27,688 nt of DNA from CAZMCH01 sp964564735 (GTDB lineage Bacteria; Poribacteria; DTPJ01), in the NCBI GenBank assembly GCA_964564735.1, contig CAZMCH010000055.1, forward strand, positions 1-27,688, in the 5' to 3' direction. A program made the translations under genes and the position numbers. Positions 15,257-24,331 of this stretch are shown here, in pieces. The notes under the pieces are model-generated. The model made no database searches. It had not been told where the DNA came from and saw nothing but the letters and a program-made list of their open reading frames with translations. Each line of letters starts with the position of its first letter. Position 1 is the first letter of the stretch.

Positions 15257-16543
15257 TTACTTTGCGACTACGCTTAAGTTACTGATCTTCATATACGGAG
15301 CTATAAGCGATCCGCCAACACATTCTGCTTTGTCGCTCATCGCCTCAATTTTGGTTATAGCATCATAGGTATTGCCTGCAAGCATAACGTCCTTAACACG
15401 ACCTACAATCTCCCCGTTTTCTATCTTATACCCAAGATTGACATTGACGGAAAATTCACCACTCATAACGTTTCCCTGACCTAAGCCCATGACATCATAT
15501 ACCATCAGACCTTCTTTTGTATTTTTCAGCATATCCTCAAAAGAAATGTTCCCTTCTTTTATGACAGTATTTGAGGGATTACATCCGACTCCATGACCCG
15601 TTGTCTTTGTTCCTGCTCTGCCTGCTGTATCAAGATCATAGAGAAAGTTTTTCAAGATGCCATTTTCAATAATAGGCAAAACTTTATGAGGAATGCCCTC
15701 GCCATCATATTTGCCACTTCCAGACATATAGTCTATAAGTCCGTTATCTATGATAGTTAGTTTTTCATCAGCGATCTTTTCTCCAAGTTTGTCAGCCAGA
15801 GGTGATGAGCCAAGAAACACATTTTTCCCATTTATACCAAGCCTTAAAGCAAGTAGTATAATCATCAAGCTATCTGGTGGGAATATAACGGGCATATCAC
15901 CAGATTTTATAGATGCGATTTTTTCCGCCATCTTAAACCGTTTTATAGTCTCTTTTGCGATCTCGATATGATCTATATCTCGCTTTTTCCAACCGAAACC
16001 ATGCCCTATCCATAAAATATCAGTTCCTCTAACAAGTTGTCCACTGACACTTAAACTAAAGCTTGTTGCTTCACTAGAATATTCAACACCTTTTGAATTA
16101 GCAAACTCACCGTTATAAATATTCTTATTTACACCAGCATAATTAAGAATTTCAGGATTATATTCTCTGACAAGCTCGATCATTTCTTCGCCGATATTTA
16201 CCATTTCAGATTTTGTTAATGGCAATACTGCATCATCATAAATTTTTACATCAGTTGCTTCTTGCGGTTCAGGAAAATCAAAATGAGCAGGACTTCCAAA
16301 TTCCGCTGATTCTAATGCTCGATTAACAACACCATCAATATCATTAATGTCTGTTGTATGGGATGAACCAACTTTGCCATCAAGTATAACCTTAATTCCC
16401 AAACCAGTTTGTTGAGACGATTCAGCAGATTTAAGCCTGTTAGTCTCGAATGAAACGTCTGTGGATTCGTTTTGGTTAAGCCATGCCTGAGCGCCTTGGG
16501 CTTTTTTCATCGCCTTTTCTATTAATTGTGTTACTATCATCAC
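15257..16543 (-). CDS. tldE: TldE/PmbA metalloprotease subunit
   Basis: A 428-residue partner of TldD. TldD and TldE form a heterodimeric zinc protease that in E. coli matures microcin B17 and degrades the CcdA antitoxin. Typical TldE sequence: ETNRLKSAESSQQTGLGIKV near the N-terminus, a C-terminal half with GHGVGCNPSNT and VMGLGQGNVMSGEFSVNVNLGY, and no HExxxH motif, which belongs to TldD. The start is GTG 16543 (GTGA overlap with tldD) or the next codon, ATG 16540; AGGAGG precedes both. It lies directly downstream of tldD. No RiPP precursor or antitoxin gene was seen nearby, so this is probably the housekeeping pair. Confidence 0.92.
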   Translation of the reverse strand: MMIVTQLIEKAMKKAQGAQAWLNQNESTDVSFETNRLKSAESSQQTGLGIKVILDGKVGSSHTTDINDIDGVVNRALESAEFGSPAHFDFPEPQEATDVKIYDDAVLPLTKSEMVNIGEEMIELVREYNPEILNYAGVNKNIYNGEFANSKGVEYSSEATSFSLSVSGQLVRGTDILWIGHGFGWKKRDIDHIEIAKETIKRFKMAEKIASIKSGDMPVIFPPDSLMIILLALRLGINGKNVFLGSSPLADKLGEKIADEKLTIIDNGLIDYMSGSGKYDGEGIPHKVLPIIENGILKNFLYDLDTAGRAGTKTTGHGVGCNPSNTVIKEGNISFEDMLKNTKEGLMVYDVMGLGQGNVMSGEFSVNVNLGYKIENGEIVGRVKDVMLAGNTYDAITKIEAMSDKAECVGGSLIAPYMKISNLSVVAK

Positions 16544-17910
16544 TGCCTACCTCCTACCACGACATTTTGAATACGGACATAAGGACCGCCTAATCCTACT
16601 GGCAATGGTGCTTGTCCACCTTTTCCACATCCACCAGGTCCTCCCGGAGACCAAATCACTTCATCGCCAATCATATCGATATTCATAAGAATATCAAAGA
16701 CATTACCCGTTAAAACTACATCCCTAACAAGCTCAGCAACTTTGCCATCCCTGATCATATAGGCATAACCTGCGCTGAATGTGAACATCTCCATAGAGGT
16801 CTGCCCTCCAATAGAATCTACTGCTAGAATACCTAATTTTATATCCTTTATCATATCTTCAAAGCTAGTTTTACCTTTGTCAATGTATGTATTTGTCATT
16901 CGGACAATCGGCGGATATTGATAACCGATAGCCCTTGCGTTACCTGTTGGTTTTTCACCCATCTTTGCGGATGTTTCTCTTGAATGGAGCCTTCCAACAA
17001 GTATACCTTCTTTGATAAGATAGTTTTCCTTTGTTTTGACTCCCTCATCATCATATTTATGTGTCCCGATTCCACCTATATATGCGCCATCATCAATTAT
17101 GTTTAGTATGTCCGATCCAAAACGCTTTCCAAGAACCATAAGTTCTTTCATGCGATCACTTTCATACACAAAATCAGATTCGCTGAGATGCCCGAATGCT
17201 TCATGAGCAAAAACACCCGATAATTTGGGGTCTATTACGACAGTGTATTTTCCGCCCTTCACGGTTGGTGCAGAAAGCAACTCAACAGCCCTTTTAGATG
17301 CTTTTTCCGCTCTTTTCTGAAAACCCTCTATTGTCTGAAATCCTGTTTTTCCGCTGACGGATTCAAATCCATTTTGAACATTGCTACCTTCTCTTGCGGT
17401 AGAACTTACATAAAGAAATGTATTTGGTCTTTCATCCTCAATATATGTTCCCTCTGTGCTTGCAAAATATATCCTTCTGAAATTATCGCCATAACCTACC
17501 GATGTTGTTTGAATCTTATTATGATAGCCTAGTGCAATCTCATTATATTCCTCAACAGTGTTTTTTTTCTCTGACAGGGAAATCTCACGAAAATCTTTCT
17601 CTAATGTAGCTTTCATAATGTCAACGACAGGTTCTACCTGCGCGAACTGGGTTTCTTCTTTGCCAACCATTCTTGCGGATTCGCAGGCTTCTTTCACTCT
17701 TTTCCCAAGATCGTTTATATCATTAAAAGTTGAGTATCCCCACCCCCCTTTAACTAATGCTCTGACTATACCACCAATAGATTTTGATGATCCAATACTA
17801 TCAAGTTCCTTCCCCCTAAAATTAAGCCATGATGAAGTTGAGTCCTCGATACGAATATCTGCATATTCAGCATCACTTTTGCGCAAAGCCTCTTCAAGTC
17901 TATCTCTCAA
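16540..17910 (-). CDS. tldD: TldD zinc metalloprotease
   Basis: Catalytic subunit of the TldD/TldE protease, 456 residues, full length. The zinc motif HEAFGH (236-241, HExxxH) is intact, followed by LSESDFVYE, and the C-terminus has GGQTSMEMFTFSAGYAYMIR and PGGPGGCGKGGQAP, as in the family. The start is TTG 17910; AGGAG lies 11 nt upstream and no in-frame ATG fits better. It overlaps tldE by 4 nt, consistent with a stoichiometric heterodimer. A weak promoter is possible on the minus strand (TTGAAT at 18001-17996, TATAAT at 17980-17975, 15-nt spacing). Confidence 0.94.
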   Translation of the reverse strand: MRDRLEEALRKSDAEYADIRIEDSTSSWLNFRGKELDSIGSSKSIGGIVRALVKGGWGYSTFNDINDLGKRVKEACESARMVGKEETQFAQVEPVVDIMKATLEKDFREISLSEKKNTVEEYNEIALGYHNKIQTTSVGYGDNFRRIYFASTEGTYIEDERPNTFLYVSSTAREGSNVQNGFESVSGKTGFQTIEGFQKRAEKASKRAVELLSAPTVKGGKYTVVIDPKLSGVFAHEAFGHLSESDFVYESDRMKELMVLGKRFGSDILNIIDDGAYIGGIGTHKYDDEGVKTKENYLIKEGILVGRLHSRETSAKMGEKPTGNARAIGYQYPPIVRMTNTYIDKGKTSFEDMIKDIKLGILAVDSIGGQTSMEMFTFSAGYAYMIRDGKVAELVRDVVLTGNVFDILMNIDMIGDEVIWSPGGPGGCGKGGQAPLPVGLGGPYVRIQNVVVGGRQ

Positions 17911-18105
17911 CAGGAATCACTCTCCTTTCTGTATTAAAATATAACAAGGAAAATAAAAAATAATATTTATTAATATTATATCTTTTTCATTTTTAATTCA
18001 ATACCCAAAATACTGACCTTAGGACAATAGTTCGGACAAAAAAATAACTCCTATAATAAAATATAGTAAATTTAACACAAAACCATAATATCATAGGAGG
18101 TAATT

Positions 18106-19156
18106 ATGAACAGAACCAATTACTAATATAGATAACATAAAACGATTTACAGATCAATGCTTTGATAGAGAAAATGATAAAGCTTCACGTATTGTCAAAG
18201 GAATACTAAACGCCAAATCACCAATCAATTTCATAACATATTCATCAAAGACCATTAATGATGAGTAGTCATCGCGTAATCTTGAGCATCTAAAAGTAAT
18301 TGCAGAATTAAAGGAGTTACTGGGAGATAAAGTTTTAGTTTTGGATAGAGAGTTTAGTTATGAGTGTTTATTTGAGAACATGCTTACAGAAGGGATTAAG
18401 TTCGTCATCAGGTTAAAGGTAGGCAATAATCCGACAGTATTGAATGAGAATGGTGATAGAATATCACTTACCATCAACCCTGGAGATAAAGTAAATCTCA
18501 GAGGGGTGTATTATAAAGGTAATTTAGAGGTGAATATATCAGGCAAATGAGATAAGGGATTCAGTGAACCGATGTGGGTGATAAGTAATCTTCCACCAGA
18601 AAAAGCAATGGAAATATACAGGTTGCGAATGAAGATAGAAGAGAGTTTTCGTGATATGAAAGATTTGCTTAATATAGAGAAGATAATGAACCAGAAGCGA
18701 GAAAATATGGAGAAGATGGTATCAATGGTTCTATTATCATATTCCATAGGCTTATTGATAGGCAAAACGATACGAGAGACAGTATATCCAGAAAAGAAGC
18801 AGAAGTTATATTCAGTTCTACATATATTGTTTAAATGGAAAGTCAGCATCATTGGTGAAACGTTAAGAGCAGTCATTGATAGTGCATTGCTGGTATTTAG
18901 TAATATTGTTTTGCGAAATGTCCGAAATAATGTCTGAAGCTTAGCCAAAGTAATCTATTCACCATCAGTTTTTGTAGGAAGCAGAAATCATGTTGTTAAG
19001 TTGATATGTAAGAAAGTATTGAAAAATAAGCAAAAAAATGGCATACCTATATTATACAAGAAGTCAGGCTATAGGTGGTCAAAATATTACAATACAAAGA
19101 GCAGTAAGGAATATTCATCAATATGGGCAATCATAGAGAAATTGAGAGATTCTTGA
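18106..19156 (+). pseudogene. decayed IS4-superfamily transposase
   Basis: The remains of a DDE transposase, all in one frame after the start. ATG 18106, with AGGAGGT upstream, hits a stop after six codons; the adjacent frame then reads FDRENDKASRIVKGIL (DNA-binding region). It jumps at about 18220 from NAKSP to INFITYSSKTINDE, omitting the stretch with the first catalytic Asp, so a deletion is inferred. Nonsense codons are TAG 18266-18268 and TGA 18548-18550. Catalytic Asp (VLDREFSYE) and the IS4 signature Y-(2)-R-(3)-E-(6)-K (YRLRMKIEESFRDMK) survive. After TGA 18935-18937 the same frame stays open to 19156 (SVFVGSRNHVV... KLRDS), with no family recognised. Possible 8-bp terminal repeats are TTCGGACA 18031-18038 and TGTCCGAA 18919-18926. 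Bases 17911-18105 are otherwise non-coding. Confidence 0.85.
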
Positions 19157-19415
19157 GCTAATCTCCAACTCGATGCCTTCTTTTCCTTGAATTAAGTGTG
19201 TTTTTTAAGGTATAAAAAACTGAGGTTGAATCAGCCAAAATAATTTATAATCAACGAAAATCCTCTTAGCTTCGTCAAATATACATAAAGGTAAAACTAA
19301 TAGTCTGAACTTATATGTAAAGTTCAGAAGATACTATTGCAGATAGATTTTAAATATGAGATAATGTTGATAGATTTATTTGATACCATAATTCCGGTAT
19401 TAGAAAGGAGCAAAT
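19157..19415. other. intergenic region upstream of the cyclase gene
   Basis: A 259-nt gap between the dead transposase and the cyclase gene, with no reading frame or RNA gene recognised. Just before the cyclase ribosome site lies a short dyad, ATACC (19383-19387) and GGTAT (19396-19400), separated by 8 nt; it could be an operator but is short. No convincing -35/-10 pair was found. Confidence 0.3.
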
Positions 19416-20069
19416 ATGTTTGATATAGACTTAAACAAATACCGAATTGTTGACATTTCTTATGAGGTTATTCCACCGGGTTCAGATGATAGACCATTTA
19501 TTATAAAAAAGGGCTTCTTGGCTGATATGGCTTATAAATATGATGTAGTCAAAACTCATAGCCACGTAGGAACTCATGTCGAATCACCAGCTCATTTTTT
19601 TGATAACGGCAAAGATACAACAGAACTTCCTTTGTCCGTATATTATGGCAGGGCTATATTATTGGAGATTGATGATGCAACAAAAAATATTGCAATAATG
19701 CCCGATTTTCTTGAAAATGCTATTGGAGACATCATTAAGGATGGAGATATTATTATATGCAGAAATAATGATCAAGAAAGCCTTAAAGGTAATAAACCTA
19801 AACCTCATCTTACTCCTGAATCAGCAAGATGGTTCAATGCACATAAAGTTAAGATGATTGGTATAGATAATAATGTTGGTCTATCAAAAGACATTCCATC
19901 AACGAGGGAATTTCATGATATTTTAATGGCTCAGGGTGTTCCAATAATTGAATGGCTAGATAATCTTGATCAATTAAAAAAGAGAGAATTTTTCCTTATG
20001 TCTCTACCTTTTAAAGTGAAACAGATGGATAGTTCATGGGCAAGAGTAATCGCAATAGAGGAAATTTAG
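19416..20069 (+). CDS. cyclase/kynurenine-formamidase-family metal hydrolase
   Basis: A 217-residue cytoplasmic metal-dependent amidohydrolase of the cyclase family (PF04199), which includes KynB, isatin hydrolase and polyketide cyclases. The metal motif HxGTHxDxPxH appears as HVGTHVESPAH (50-60), with Glu 56 in place of the usual Asp. Also visible: the closing H...E pair in FHDILMAQGVPIIEW and the LPLSVYYGRAILLEI strand. Full length, start ATG 19416 with GAAAGGAG 6 nt upstream. It stands alone: no tryptophan-catabolism genes are near, so substrate assignment is not possible. It converges with the HD-STAND-HEAT gene. Confidence 0.88.
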   Translation: MFDIDLNKYRIVDISYEVIPPGSDDRPFIIKKGFLADMAYKYDVVKTHSHVGTHVESPAHFFDNGKDTTELPLSVYYGRAILLEIDDATKNIAIMPDFLENAIGDIIKDGDIIICRNNDQESLKGNKPKPHLTPESARWFNAHKVKMIGIDNNVGLSKDIPSTREFHDILMAQGVPIIEWLDNLDQLKKREFFLMSLPFKVKQMDSSWARVIAIEEI

Positions 20070-20109
20070 CCAAAGCAATCTTGATGTAAAATATTCAGTT
20101 AAAATTAAC

Positions 20110-20154
20110 AAAAAAGGAACAATTGATCAATAAATGTATATGATTAATTGTTCC
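20110..20154 (-). terminator. intrinsic terminator of the HD-STAND-HEAT gene
   Basis: GGAACAATTGATCA (20116-20129) pairs with TGATTAATTGTTCC (20141-20154), 14 bp with one mismatch and an 11-nt loop. Read on the minus strand the hairpin is followed by TTTTTT (20115-20110), the layout of a factor-independent terminator 40 nt past the stop codon. On the plus strand no U-run follows, so it serves mainly the minus gene. Confidence 0.8.
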
Positions 20155-20194
20155 GAACCAAACATAATTGAATTAGTCTGAGTTTATTATACTA

Positions 20195-23100
20195 TTATTT
20201 CTCAATATCATTTTCATCACATTTGATTGGACAATAGAGTTTTCGATCAATATAAATAAGGATTTTTTGTGCTTGAATACTAATATTGGGATTTGTATTA
20301 ATCATATCCAATAACAAAGCTATCTCTTCTTCTGTTCCCAATGAACTCAATCCTCGAAATGCGATTTTTTGAGATATTATATCACCACTCCGCAGCATTT
20401 CAAAAAGTTCTGGTATAATCTCTTTATCTCCCAATCTGATCAAAGCATCTAATGCTATTTGACCTTTTTTGCCATAATTTCTAAATATTTCTCTTAATAT
20501 ATTCAAGCCTACTTGATCATTCATCATACTCAAAGCTTCTGCTGATGCTATTTTTATGTCTAAAATATCCAAATTAAGCATCTGTCTCAAAATAGATAAG
20601 TCATTATATGAACTTAACTTCGCAAAAGACTTAAAAGCCTTTATTCTTACATCTTTACTTCTATCTTGAAGCATTGAATATAAATTACTCTTAATATCTA
20701 AAACATAAGAAAGACTTTCATCTGAAAATAAGCTTTTTTGTTGATTCTGGACTATTTCTGATAAGGCATTAATTCCTGCTATCCTAATGTATCTATTTCT
20801 GTCTTTAAGTATCTCTTTGGCTATTGGTATAAACTCAACGCCAAGTATTCTTGACATTGCATTTATTGCTTCTAGTTTTTCGTAAATTAGAAAAGACCCT
20901 AAAAATTTCTTTAAATTTGGAATATCTTCTTGTGAAGCCAATTTTGAGTAGGCACTTAATGCAATTCTATATGTTTCAGAATCATTAAATTTGATTATTT
21001 CCATTAATTTGGGTATCGCCTCTGTTGCATTAAGTCGGGAAAGTGCCTTAATTACTGCAATACGCACAGTTTTATCTGAATTATCCAGTTTATTAATCAA
21101 TATAGGAATTGCTTTTTTTGATCCTAATCTTCCTAAAGCCTCTACTGCCAAACAAGAAATCTCGTTGGGACTGTTGAGAAATTCTGTAAGTTTTACTAAC
21201 ATTCTTTCATCTCTTGTATAGCCCAATAGTTTTATTACATTCAAGGATATTGATGAATTTGATAAGCCTGAACATAAAACGGAAATATACTCATTAGAAT
21301 CGGAATCCCGAAACCAAAACCAAGCTGGTCCTCGTAAAGCAATGCAACTATGAAGAAGTATAATCTTTTCTTTAAAATCTGGTTTTACCAATTCTCGATC
21401 AGAATACAATCTAACCATCATAACTGGATCAAGCAAAATACCTGTATTTGAATATATTGAGGCAATAGAGCAGAGATTTTCACGAAGTTTTTTAAATTCA
21501 ATTTCTTTTCTTGATAATATAAGTCTATCGATGATTTGCTTTGTAATATGCTTATTCATAAGCTCATATCTGCCTGAGCCAAGATGCCGTATTATCCATT
21601 TATAGCTCATTTGCCGAAGTAATATTTTTAGATCAGAAATGCCCAATTTTAAAGATAAATCTTCTACTGACTTTATATTTGCTTGTGGTTGAGCACTGCT
21701 TGAAATTCCAATCAATTCTATAAGAATATCTTCAATATCTTTTCTTCTTTCATTAAAGAATTCTAATTGATCATACAAATATTTTCCTATTATACCATCT
21801 ACCCCACCTAATGAATCATATAGGGTTTTCTGAATAATACTATTTTCTTCTTTTAATGCTTTTTTACTTAATGTTTCTCCTACCATTTGTATATATGGTG
21901 GATAAAATCCCTTGCCATTTTTTTCTATGTCTTTTAATATTTTATCAACAAAATCTTTTGCACCGATATTCGGATCAAAACCAACATTAGCCAAGCCCAT
22001 ACCTGATAAAAGTGCTTCTCTAGAACCATCAATATCCATTGAATTTAGGTAATATTTTGGTATGGTTTTCATTGAGTAGGCAATATCATTAAGCATTGGA
22101 GAAATTTGATCTTCAAAATCCGATCTATAGCATAATAATACTTGTATATTATGAAATCTCTTTGATTGGACATGATAAAGCGTTTCTTTAATCCGTCTTG
22201 TAACATCAACAGAATCCAAAATATTCTCGAATTGATCTAGTAATATGAGATTATTAATATGATGATTCGAATCAGATATTATTTTTAATACTTGTGTAAA
22301 ACTGATATTCTTTGGGATACTATCATCTAGCATCTGAAACCAAAGCTTTTGAATATTATCAAAAATATCATCATGGTTCATTGTTAAATATGCAAATTTC
22401 CATCCCGATTTTCTAATAATTGGCAATAAACCTGCTTTAATTAGAGATGTCTTTCCAATTCCAGCTTCTCCAACAAGTGCAATTATTGGCTCATTCATCA
22501 AAAGCATTTGATATAATTGTTTACTCTCGTTTTCTCTTCCTTTGAAATTATGCTCATCATCTTCATTAAAAGAATCCATCCCTAGAAAAGGACGATTGGT
22601 TAATTTATCCGTCTTTATTGAATATATTAACTTACTCTCATCTATTTCAGTAATTCCGACCTCGTATGGGTAACCAGATTTTTGCAATATAGGAGCAATT
22701 CTTTCTATATCTTTGCGTATCATAGCTATTGCTCTATGTATATGCTCTAGATCGGATATTTGCTCTGGATTAGCACAAAATACTATTCGACCATTATCAT
22801 CATATTTCCAGCCCCGAATGCAATACCTTGCACGATCTTTTGGCTCAACTGGTATGTCTTTATCAACTCGATAATAATCAGCATGAAGTATATCTGCAAG
22901 TCGAAACAAAGCCGCAAGTGGTTGAATATTTATATCCGCAGAACCAATAGCTATTGGATCTTGTGGCAAATCAAAGTCAAAGTCTCCGTGATCATGAACC
23001 TTGATTATCCAGCCAACAACATCTGCCTGACAAGCATCCAGACCATATTTAGAAAAATGAACACGTATTTCTCCTGATGAAATCTCTCCATGAAATCTCT

Positions 23101-23368
23101 TTCCTATTCCCCAGCATTTATCTATATCATGTAAACATGATGCCGCAGAAAGAGCAAATAATTCCAAAGAGCTTAATTTCTCAAATTTCCATTCATCTGG
23201 AATTAGAGATGATACATTATTCTCAACAGATAAAGCATGGTTCAATGCAAGATTTGTTAAATTTGTATCTATGCATTGACTCCATACTTTCTCAAGTTTA
23301 TCCCAAAGATATTTGTCTTTACATTTTAGAACATCTCTGATATTTTGTCGTCCTTTTTCACGAGTCAT
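20195..23368 (-). CDS. HD phosphohydrolase - STAND NTPase - HEAT-repeat protein, putative defence/signalling
   Basis: 1057 residues. N-terminal HD-type metal phosphohydrolase domain (about 1-240) with H44, HD 80-81, H93, H125, H127 and D159 in LADILHAD; such domains cleave phosphate esters in nucleotides or nucleic acids. A STAND-like NTPase follows: FKGRE (275-279), Walker A GEAGIGKTS (300-308), Walker B NLILLDQFE (373-381, D378), LLCYRSDF (411-418), then a winged-helix-like part ending YELMNKHITKQIID. About ten HEAT repeats fill 705-1045. The start is ATG 23368 because AAGGG sits 7 nt upstream; TTG 23374 abuts it. This effector-NTPase-sensor order is that of STAND antiphage proteins, but no exact family was recognised; signalling is an alternative. 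Codirectional with the tail genes and followed by a terminator. Confidence 0.85.
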   Translation of the reverse strand: MTREKGRQNIRDVLKCKDKYLWDKLEKVWSQCIDTNLTNLALNHALSVENNVSSLIPDEWKFEKLSSLELFALSAASCLHDIDKCWGIGKRFHGEISSGEIRVHFSKYGLDACQADVVGWIIKVHDHGDFDFDLPQDPIAIGSADINIQPLAALFRLADILHADYYRVDKDIPVEPKDRARYCIRGWKYDDNGRIVFCANPEQISDLEHIHRAIAMIRKDIERIAPILQKSGYPYEVGITEIDESKLIYSIKTDKLTNRPFLGMDSFNEDDEHNFKGRENESKQLYQMLLMNEPIIALVGEAGIGKTSLIKAGLLPIIRKSGWKFAYLTMNHDDIFDNIQKLWFQMLDDSIPKNISFTQVLKIISDSNHHINNLILLDQFENILDSVDVTRRIKETLYHVQSKRFHNIQVLLCYRSDFEDQISPMLNDIAYSMKTIPKYYLNSMDIDGSREALLSGMGLANVGFDPNIGAKDFVDKILKDIEKNGKGFYPPYIQMVGETLSKKALKEENSIIQKTLYDSLGGVDGIIGKYLYDQLEFFNERRKDIEDILIELIGISSSAQPQANIKSVEDLSLKLGISDLKILLRQMSYKWIIRHLGSGRYELMNKHITKQIIDRLILSRKEIEFKKLRENLCSIASIYSNTGILLDPVMMVRLYSDRELVKPDFKEKIILLHSCIALRGPAWFWFRDSDSNEYISVLCSGLSNSSISLNVIKLLGYTRDERMLVKLTEFLNSPNEISCLAVEALGRLGSKKAIPILINKLDNSDKTVRIAVIKALSRLNATEAIPKLMEIIKFNDSETYRIALSAYSKLASQEDIPNLKKFLGSFLIYEKLEAINAMSRILGVEFIPIAKEILKDRNRYIRIAGINALSEIVQNQQKSLFSDESLSYVLDIKSNLYSMLQDRSKDVRIKAFKSFAKLSSYNDLSILRQMLNLDILDIKIASAEALSMMNDQVGLNILREIFRNYGKKGQIALDALIRLGDKEIIPELFEMLRSGDIISQKIAFRGLSSLGTEEEIALLLDMINTNPNISIQAQKILIYIDRKLYCPIKCDENDIEK

Positions 23369-23401
23369 TAACAATCCCTTATAACTGTAAAAAAGTCTAT
23401 A

Positions 23402-23435
23402 TTTCTATATAAGAAACGTATTTCTTATATAGAAA
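23402..23435. promoter_or_regulatory. perfect 15-bp palindrome between tail cluster and STAND gene
   Basis: TTTCTATATAAGAAA (23402-23416), loop CGTA, TTTCTTATATAGAAA (23421-23435): 15 perfect base pairs with a 4-nt loop. On the minus strand it lies 7 nt after the tail-gene stop, with TTTTTTT leading in and a T-run (CTTTTTT) 8 nt beyond the hairpin. It could be an AT-only terminator ending the tail operon or an operator controlling the STAND gene, whose start is 34 nt downstream. Confidence 0.65.
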
Positions 23436-23442
23436 AAAACGC

Positions 23443-24270
23443 CTATGTATTATAATTAAAAGTTATCTTCCCGATACGTGCAAAATTATTATTACGAGAC
23501 TCAAGTTTTAGATACATTTCTAAAATATCGTTAGCCGACCATGTTCCTAAAGCAGAACCATTTATATTTATACTTGACCAATTTACATTAACACAATTTT
23601 CATTACTAACAATAACACTGCTAGTTCCTGACTTAAATAAATAAGTATCTACATGACAATCTGTTGAAAGCACACTTCCTGTTTTATATTCAATTTGTAT
23701 AGCATTTGTCGCTATCCATGAACTAAAATCAATTGGTAACGTAAACCTTAATGCTACATAATAATCTTGCAAGGATGCCTGACTTGATATTCCTTCATAA
23801 TAATGCCTACACATATATGAAACGACATCAATGCCTGTATTGATCGTGATATTATTATTCCCGCTTGGCGAGGCTCCCCGTAAACTATTAGTTAATATTC
23901 CACCAAAATATTGAGGATGTAATTCTATTTTTCGTGTATTTGATGTCCCCAATGAACTCCATGGAATAAGACCGCCTTGATTAGCTGTATGATTATGTGA
24001 CTTTAGAGAGCATGTTGGGGCATTATACCAATTACTTTCACCACTGATGTCTACCAATATGTGCCTTATCGCTTGTAAAGCATCATTTATATCAACACAT
24101 TGACCAGATGAATGTGGTGTCCCAGGAAATGTTTGACCATCTCCCCTTGCAGCTACAAGATCAGAACCTATGGAATTTATATTATCTATTAATGTATTCC
24201 AGTTTGTTGGATTTACCAATGTTGAGTTCGTTCCTTGTGGTAAATTTGGATTATTTGGATAAGTTGCCAT
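23443..24270 (-). CDS. phage tail-like structural protein
   Basis: A 275-residue protein, rich in Asn, Ser, Thr and Gly, with no signal peptide or membrane segment. The N-terminus (PNNPNLPQGTNSTLVNPTNW) and the SLKSHNHTANQGGLIPWSSL stretch (about 89-107) look like appendage-type proteins of tailed phages, where HxH motifs often bind metal in fibre trimers. The C-terminal half (about 150-275) reads as a beta-sandwich. ATG 24270 has no clear ribosome site. It is the last gene of the tail-like cluster. Assignment rests on context and composition; the exact role (fibre or baseplate accessory) is unknown. Confidence 0.6.
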   Translation of the reverse strand: MATYPNNPNLPQGTNSTLVNPTNWNTLIDNINSIGSDLVAARGDGQTFPGTPHSSGQCVDINDALQAIRHILVDISGESNWYNAPTCSLKSHNHTANQGGLIPWSSLGTSNTRKIELHPQYFGGILTNSLRGASPSGNNNITINTGIDVVSYMCRHYYEGISSQASLQDYYVALRFTLPIDFSSWIATNAIQIEYKTGSVLSTDCHVDTYLFKSGTSSVIVSNENCVNVNWSSININGSALGTWSANDILEMYLKLESRNNNFARIGKITFNYNT

Positions 24271-24331
24271 AATATAGGATTAGAAAAATGAAGATCCAAT
24301 TAAAGAATCTACTCTTTTCCGTTTCCTTTCA

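Noticed and set aside
15257..17910. TldD/TldE as part of a RiPP (microcin-like) cluster
   Set aside because: No precursor peptide, cyclodehydratase or exporter gene lies nearby; the pair is widespread as a housekeeping protease.
17558..17944. 128-codon plus-strand frame over tldD
   Set aside because: Antisense to the conserved N-terminal part of tldD.
18511..18948. 145-codon minus-strand open frame across the transposase
   Set aside because: Antisense to the recognisable IS4 transposase signature; its sequence resembles no family and low-GC antisense frames are common.
23369..23374. TTG start for the HD-STAND-HEAT protein
   Set aside because: The AAGGG ribosome site abuts it, whereas the ATG at 23368 has proper 7-nt spacing.
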